In this document: positions 60,337-64,000 of the stretch, in pieces
Position numbering within the stretch: position 1 is the first letter of the stretch
Layout: each line of letters begins with the position of its first letter
Assembly (NCBI RefSeq): GCF_021504595.1
Contig: NZ_JACSGT010000001.1
Coordinates: 2,170,001 to 2,234,000 of the forward strand
Direction: 5' to 3'
From: Chryseobacterium indicum
Lineage (GTDB): Bacteria; Bacteroidota; Bacteroidia; Flavobacteriales; Weeksellaceae
DNA: 64,000 nucleotides
The notes under the pieces: generated by a model
Told to the model about the DNA's origin: nothing
Database searches by the model: none
The model's input: the letters and a program-made list of their open reading frames with translations, nothing else
Made by a program: the position numbers and the translations under genes

Positions 60337-62784
60337 TTAAAAATCTACAAAAACGTCTTTTCTGATGCTGTGATAAGCTGTAATTTCATCGAATTCTTTC
60401 AGACTTGCTAAAACCCTTTTTTTATACTCTTCATACTTTTTTCCTTTAGGAAGTTTCAGCATGATCTGGAACTGATAGAGATTGTTAAGTCGCGCAATCT
60501 GAGCTTTTTCCGGACCCAGAACACAATCTTCGGGAAGATATTTTCTCAGGATTGATCCTAAAAACTGGGAAGCGCGGTTGGCTTTATCCTCTCTCCTGTG
60601 CTTCAGTTCTATCATAATCAGCTTTGTAAAAGGCGGATAATGGAATTTCTGGCGTTCCGTTAAAATATATTTATAGATTTTCGCCGGACTATTCATTTTA
60701 ATTAACTGAAAAACAGAATGATCCGGATTAAAAGTCTGTATTAACACTTTTCCTTTTCCGGAAACTCTTCCCGCTCTTCCGGAAACCTGAGTAATGAGTT
60801 GATAAGCTCTTTCTTCTGCTCTGAAATCCTGAACATATAACAAGGAATCGGCTTTTGGAATGGCAACCAGCTCGATGTGATCAAAATCCAGACCTTTTGA
60901 GATCATCTGCGTCCCGACAACGATATCGGTCTCCCGGTCTTCAATTTTTTCATATAATTTCTCGTAGGCAAATTTCTTTCTCATGGAATCTACATCCATT
61001 CGGTCTACTTCCTGATCGGGAAATAATTTAGAAACTTCTTCATGAATCTGCTCTACTCCAACTCCTCTTTCGTTCAGGTTTTCAGAATGACATTTCGGAC
61101 AAACCTTCGGCTTTGAGGCTCTCTGTCCGCAATAATGGCATTTCATTTCGTTAGCAGCTTTATGATACGTCATCACCACATCGCAGTTGGAACAGTAGTT
61201 TACGTAACCGCAGGTTTCGCATTCCACAACATTGGCGTAACCGCGGCGATTATGAAGAACAATTGCCTGATTTTTTTCTTCAATCACTTTTTTAATCTCG
61301 TCAATAAGCTGTAAAGAAAAATTTCCGGATACTTTTTTGGATTCCTGAGCTTCTTTAAAATTAATGAGTTCATACTCAGGAAGATTGACATTTCCAAAGC
61401 GTTCTTCCAGAAAAACGTACTTCATTTTATCTTTTCTGGCGTTGTAATAGCTTTCTACGGAAGGTGTTGCAGAGCCTAAAATAACTTTTGCTCCATAAAA
61501 ATTTCCAAAAACAAGTGCCGCATCTTTTGCATTGAAATAAGGAGAAACTTCTCTCGGACGGTACGCAGAATCGTGTTCTTCATCCACAATAACCAACCCG
61601 ACATTCTGAAAAGGTAAAAACAAAGAATTTCGTGTTCCGATTAAAACTTTAATATCATTCTGCCTGATTCTTCTCCAGACTTCCACCCTCTCAAAATCCG
61701 TAAGTTTCTGATGGTAAAATCCCAACTGTCGACCGTATTTTTTTTCCAGTCTTTGGGTAATCTGTTTGGTTAAAGAAATTTCGGGAAGTAAAAACAGCAC
61801 ATTTTTTCCTTCGCTGATGCATTCTTCGATCTTCTCTAAATAAATATGGGTTTTTCCTGAAGAAGTTACTCCGTGAAGCAGAACATTTTTTCCTTCTTCA
61901 AAGGCTTCATCCACTTCATTTTTCGCTTCTTTCTGGGCTTCCGAAAGTTCTTCGATCTCTTCTATTTCACCTTCATAGCTTTCGATACGGTCTTTCTGCA
62001 TATAATATTCTTCGACCAGATTTTTATCTGCCAAAGCCTTAAAGTGCGAACTTCCGAAATATCCGTCTTCAAAAAGTTCTGATTTTTTGATGGGCAAATC
62101 AGGATTTTCGGTCTGCTTTTCTAAAATATGGAGGAAAAGATCTTTCTGCTTTTGCGCTCTTTTTAAGGATAAAAGTATTTCTGTAAGGTTTTGACGCTGT
62201 AAAATCTCATCGTTGATTTTTACGTAGGCAACTTCTTTCGCTCTATATTTTTCGGCAATTTTCTCGTCGATTTCAATGTACTGCAAATCGATTAACGAAT
62301 TGACGGTTTTAATGATATCTTTTTTAGGAATAAAAGCTTCAATATCAGTCAGATTAATCAACTGCCGTACTTCCAAAGCCTGAATGAGATACATTTCGTT
62401 GACATCGAGGTTTTCAAAATCAACTTTTACATTGGGTTTTAGCTTTAAATATGTTTCACTTTCGAGTTTCAGGGACGAAGGAAATGCAAAACGGTAAATT
62501 TCTCCCAAACCGCATAAGTAATAGTCGGAAAGCCAGTTCCAGAATTTAATCTGCTCCTGCGGAACAATCGGCTGATCGTCGAGAAGACTGATGACTTCTT
62601 TTGCTACAAATGTTTCCGGCGCATTGTTGTGAAGTTCAAAAACAATTCCCGTATAGATTTTTTTGCCGCCAAAAGGAACCAAAACCCTCATTCCTGTCAG
62701 AATTCCGGTTTGCAGTTCTTCGGGAACTTTATAAGTGAAAGATCCTTTTAGGTTTAACGGCAAAATAATCTGGGCGTAATTCAA
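60337..62784 (-). CDS. priA: Primosomal replication restart helicase PriA
   Basis: 815 residues. 3' DNA-binding domain (1-110), Walker A GVTSSGKTHIYLEKI, Walker B VIVDEEHDSAYRP, zinc-binding Cys in CETCGYVNYCSNCD and CHYCGQRASKPKVCPKCHSE, and motifs V-VI (VGTQMISKGLDFDHIEL, QVSGRAGRVSGKGKV). Restarts collapsed replication forks. Confidence 0.95.
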   Translation of the reverse strand: MNYAQIILPLNLKGSFTYKVPEELQTGILTGMRVLVPFGGKKIYTGIVFELHNNAPETFVAKEVISLLDDQPIVPQEQIKFWNWLSDYYLCGLGEIYRFAFPSSLKLESETYLKLKPNVKVDFENLDVNEMYLIQALEVRQLINLTDIEAFIPKKDIIKTVNSLIDLQYIEIDEKIAEKYRAKEVAYVKINDEILQRQNLTEILLSLKRAQKQKDLFLHILEKQTENPDLPIKKSELFEDGYFGSSHFKALADKNLVEEYYMQKDRIESYEGEIEEIEELSEAQKEAKNEVDEAFEEGKNVLLHGVTSSGKTHIYLEKIEECISEGKNVLFLLPEISLTKQITQRLEKKYGRQLGFYHQKLTDFERVEVWRRIRQNDIKVLIGTRNSLFLPFQNVGLVIVDEEHDSAYRPREVSPYFNAKDAALVFGNFYGAKVILGSATPSVESYYNARKDKMKYVFLEERFGNVNLPEYELINFKEAQESKKVSGNFSLQLIDEIKKVIEEKNQAIVLHNRRGYANVVECETCGYVNYCSNCDVVMTYHKAANEMKCHYCGQRASKPKVCPKCHSENLNERGVGVEQIHEEVSKLFPDQEVDRMDVDSMRKKFAYEKLYEKIEDRETDIVVGTQMISKGLDFDHIELVAIPKADSLLYVQDFRAEERAYQLITQVSGRAGRVSGKGKVLIQTFNPDHSVFQLIKMNSPAKIYKYILTERQKFHYPPFTKLIMIELKHRREDKANRASQFLGSILRKYLPEDCVLGPEKAQIARLNNLYQFQIMLKLPKGKKYEEYKKRVLASLKEFDEITAYHSIRKDVFVDF

Positions 62785-63072
62785 GGGAAAAATTTAAAGT
62801 GTAAAATTAATTTTTTCTTTTGTGAACTGCAATTTTTTGATGGTGTGTTTTTATGGAATACTTTTAAGCGCAATGGATGCTAAGATTTTCTTTAAATGAT
62901 TATGTATATTTTTTTCGTTCGCAAAGGCGTTTCACTCAGCAAGTGAAATGATACGTTTAAAGCTTATTATCAAAAGGAATTTTTTCTTCTTTGGGAGCAG
63001 AATCTGTGTAGAAATAAGAATAAATCTATCCATCAATCCGTAGCTATAATTCTCAATGAATTTTCTAAGATA

Positions 63073-63089
63073 GCGTTCCTACGGAACGC
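63073..63089. repeat. Short perfect palindrome GCGTTCC-TAC-GGAACGC
   Basis: Inverse copy of the palindrome at 21915-21931 together with its AGATA/TTTTCTAA flank. Confidence 0.65.
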
Positions 63090-63161
63090 TGAATATCTTC
63101 CGAATATGATGTCTACACAGATAAAACTCTATTGATTTTTCTGCTATTTTACTTAAATAAT

Positions 63162-63425
63162 CCTGAGTTCGGGATAAGAAATAAATTTAGATAATTGATT
63201 TACAGCATTATATTAATTTATCGCAAAGAAAAACAAAAGATTTTTTTACTTATTGAAAGTTGGTAAGCTAAACAAAGGCACTTCGTTTATTTAAAAAAGA
63301 CAAAAATGGTATTACTTTGATAAGTTTTACGCCTTTGTATATCTTAAAAGCTGAATTCCTGATAATTGAATCTCTTTGTTTAACCGTTGCGTTTAAGAAG
63401 ACTTATCCCGAACTCAGGTTAAATA
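63162..63425. repeat. Dispersed repeat copy 2 bounded by 17-bp perfect inverted repeats
   Basis: CCTGAGTTCGGGATAAG at 63162-63178 and its exact complement CTTATCCCGAACTCAGG at 63402-63418 bound an interior of about 220 bp. 63210-63425 is nearly identical to 21947-22160. No ORF. Looks like a non-autonomous element or a fold-back transcript. Confidence 0.8.
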
Positions 63426-63539
63426 AACATCATTTTTTTTGTTTTGAAAGATTCTAAACCATACAAAATTTTTAAAATCTATCTGTTCAATTGGAGATTA
63501 TTTCGTCGCGCTGCTCGTCGCCATGAGTTTTTATTTAGC

Positions 63540-63660
63540 CCGGATTGCAACGACATCCTTTTGGGTTGCGGGCGGAGCATAAACCGGAGGTTTACGAACG
63601 TAGTTCAGGAGCCCGTAACCCAAAAGATACAGTGAAAAGCCGGAAAAAGCTCCAAAAAAA
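63540..63660. repeat. GC-richer palindromic intergenic block
   Basis: CTTTTGGGTTGCGGGC (63558-63573) and GCCCGTAACCCAAAAG (63611-63626) pair at 15 of 16 positions. The loop contains GGAGCATAAACCGGAGGTTT, itself partly palindromic (AAACC/GGTTT). Codon-like openness on the minus strand is judged incidental. Confidence 0.55.
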
Positions 63661-63821
63661 TGTTGAAGGGTTTGAGAGTTTGAGAGTTTAAGAAAGTTAA
63701 GCTTTAGTTCAATGTAAAGATTTCTAATCAAAATTGATTTTAACCGAAATTCAGCATATGTTTTGGCTAAATTGATACTTATCTTTTTGTATAGTTTTTA
63801 CACTAAAAACAATAGTTTCCG

Positions 63822-64000
63822 CTATCCACTAAAAAAGTAATCAATAATGTAAAACCAGACTGCGGAAGTAAAAAAAGCCGCAATAATACTGAAGCCGATC
63901 GTTAAATTGGTAAGTTTTGTATTTAATCTATACTGTTCTGCAATAATGCTTGAGGTAACGACTGTAGGCATTGCCGATTCGAAGATGGTAATTCTGGCGA
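63822..64000 (-). CDS. AEC-family (auxin efflux carrier-type) permease, C-terminus only
   Basis: The last 58 or so codons of a minus-strand gene whose start is beyond the window. The frame reads ARITIFESAMPTVVTSSIIA, then EQYRLNTKLTNLTIGFSIIA, and ends AVWFYIIDYFFSG before TAG. The pattern of ESAMPTVV, an AEQY helix and a final hydrophobic helix is that of the AEC transporter C-terminal repeat (MPxxV...A..Y). Short evidence, but characteristic. Confidence 0.7.
   Translation of the reverse strand, partial: ARITIFESAMPTVVTSSIIAEQYRLNTKLTNLTIGFSIIAAFFTSAVWFYIIDYFFSG

Larger units (their letters stand above)
62785..63821. other. 1-kb repeat-rich intergenic stretch between priA and the AEC permease
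   Basis: No convincing gene. It holds, in order, about 280 bp of unremarkable AT-rich sequence, the GCGTTCC/GGAACGC palindrome (63073-63089), the repeat bounded by 17-bp inverted repeats (63162-63418), a GC-richer palindromic block (63540-63660) and a short TTTGAGAG tandem (63671-63690). Short frames at 63444-63635 (plus) and 63531-63731 (minus) fall on repeat sequence. Confidence 0.6.

Noticed and set aside
63418..63426. TTAAATAA on both sides of the element at 63162-63418 as a target-site duplication
   Set aside because: The right TTAAATA also follows copy 1 at 22154-22160, so it is part of the repeat. The left side also has an extra T.
63444..63635. 63-codon plus-strand ORF
   Set aside because: Consists of palindromic repeat sequence. 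No start context or recognisable protein features.

Overview
The window is about 64 kb of AT-rich chromosome from a flavobacterium, most likely Chryseobacterium or a close relative in the Weeksellaceae. Several features point there. There is a close homologue of the C. proteolyticum protein-glutaminase. There are type IX secretion (T9SS) C-terminal sorting tails, gldF/gldG, a periplasmic DUF3857/transglutaminase pair, and promoters of the Bacteroidota form TAnnTTTG. Intergenic spaces are full of flavobacterial palindromic repeats. I saw no tRNA, rRNA, CRISPR array, prophage or transposase.

Layout. 1-9 kb: two DUF3857 proteins, gyrB, cydAB, a double-OmpA-domain protein and an SH3-like membrane protein. 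9-13 kb: lysS, rlmF, a small cytochrome c and a small lipoprotein. 12.8-21.9 kb: a complete tryptophan operon (trpE-G-D-C-F-B-A) followed by lipB. It is preceded by a leader peptide with three consecutive Trp codons and a textbook terminator, and is interrupted by a GIY-YIG nuclease cassette with inverted-repeat ends, a MITE-like repeat, an unknown gene and a further repeat block. 22-24 kb: secreted protein-glutaminase and, next to it, a small lipoprotein that resembles only its propeptide. 24-28 kb: SDR, nitroreductase, ohrR-ohr and a lactonase-like beta-propeller protein. 28-30 kb: a PTH2-like protein, an exported peptide-deformylase homologue whose metal-binding Cys is Asp, and a ChaN-like protein. 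30.7-38.4 kb: a heme-uptake operon (TonB receptor, HmuY, HmuT, HmuU, HmuV, a methyltransferase, HmuS), divergent from a T9SS-sorted secreted protein, with two Fur-box-like palindromes between them. 39-44 kb: a sulfate-assimilation cluster (TauE/SafE exporter, cysN, cysD, cysH) with an Rrf2 regulator upstream. 44-50 kb: small regulators, two SDRs, an AraC regulator and a very AT-rich three-gene islet of unknown function. 50.6-64 kb: gldG, gldF, hemJ, kbl, a JmjC/cupin-8 protein, a secreted M1 peptidase, dacB, priA, a repeat-rich 1-kb intergenic stretch and the end of an AEC-family permease.

Most interesting points. (1) The trp attenuator. (2) The GIY-YIG gene bounded by 37-bp inverted repeats, with related solo repeats elsewhere in the window. 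(3) The protein-glutaminase next to a stand-alone propeptide-like lipoprotein. (4) The Cys-to-Asp exported deformylase homologue. (5) A shared palindrome (9-bp arms, 9-nt spacer) upstream of cysH and of the JmjC gene. (6) The two-way Fur-type control region of the heme locus. (7) Several non-autonomous repeat families with terminal inverted repeats. Everything rests on reading the sequence; no database search was made.
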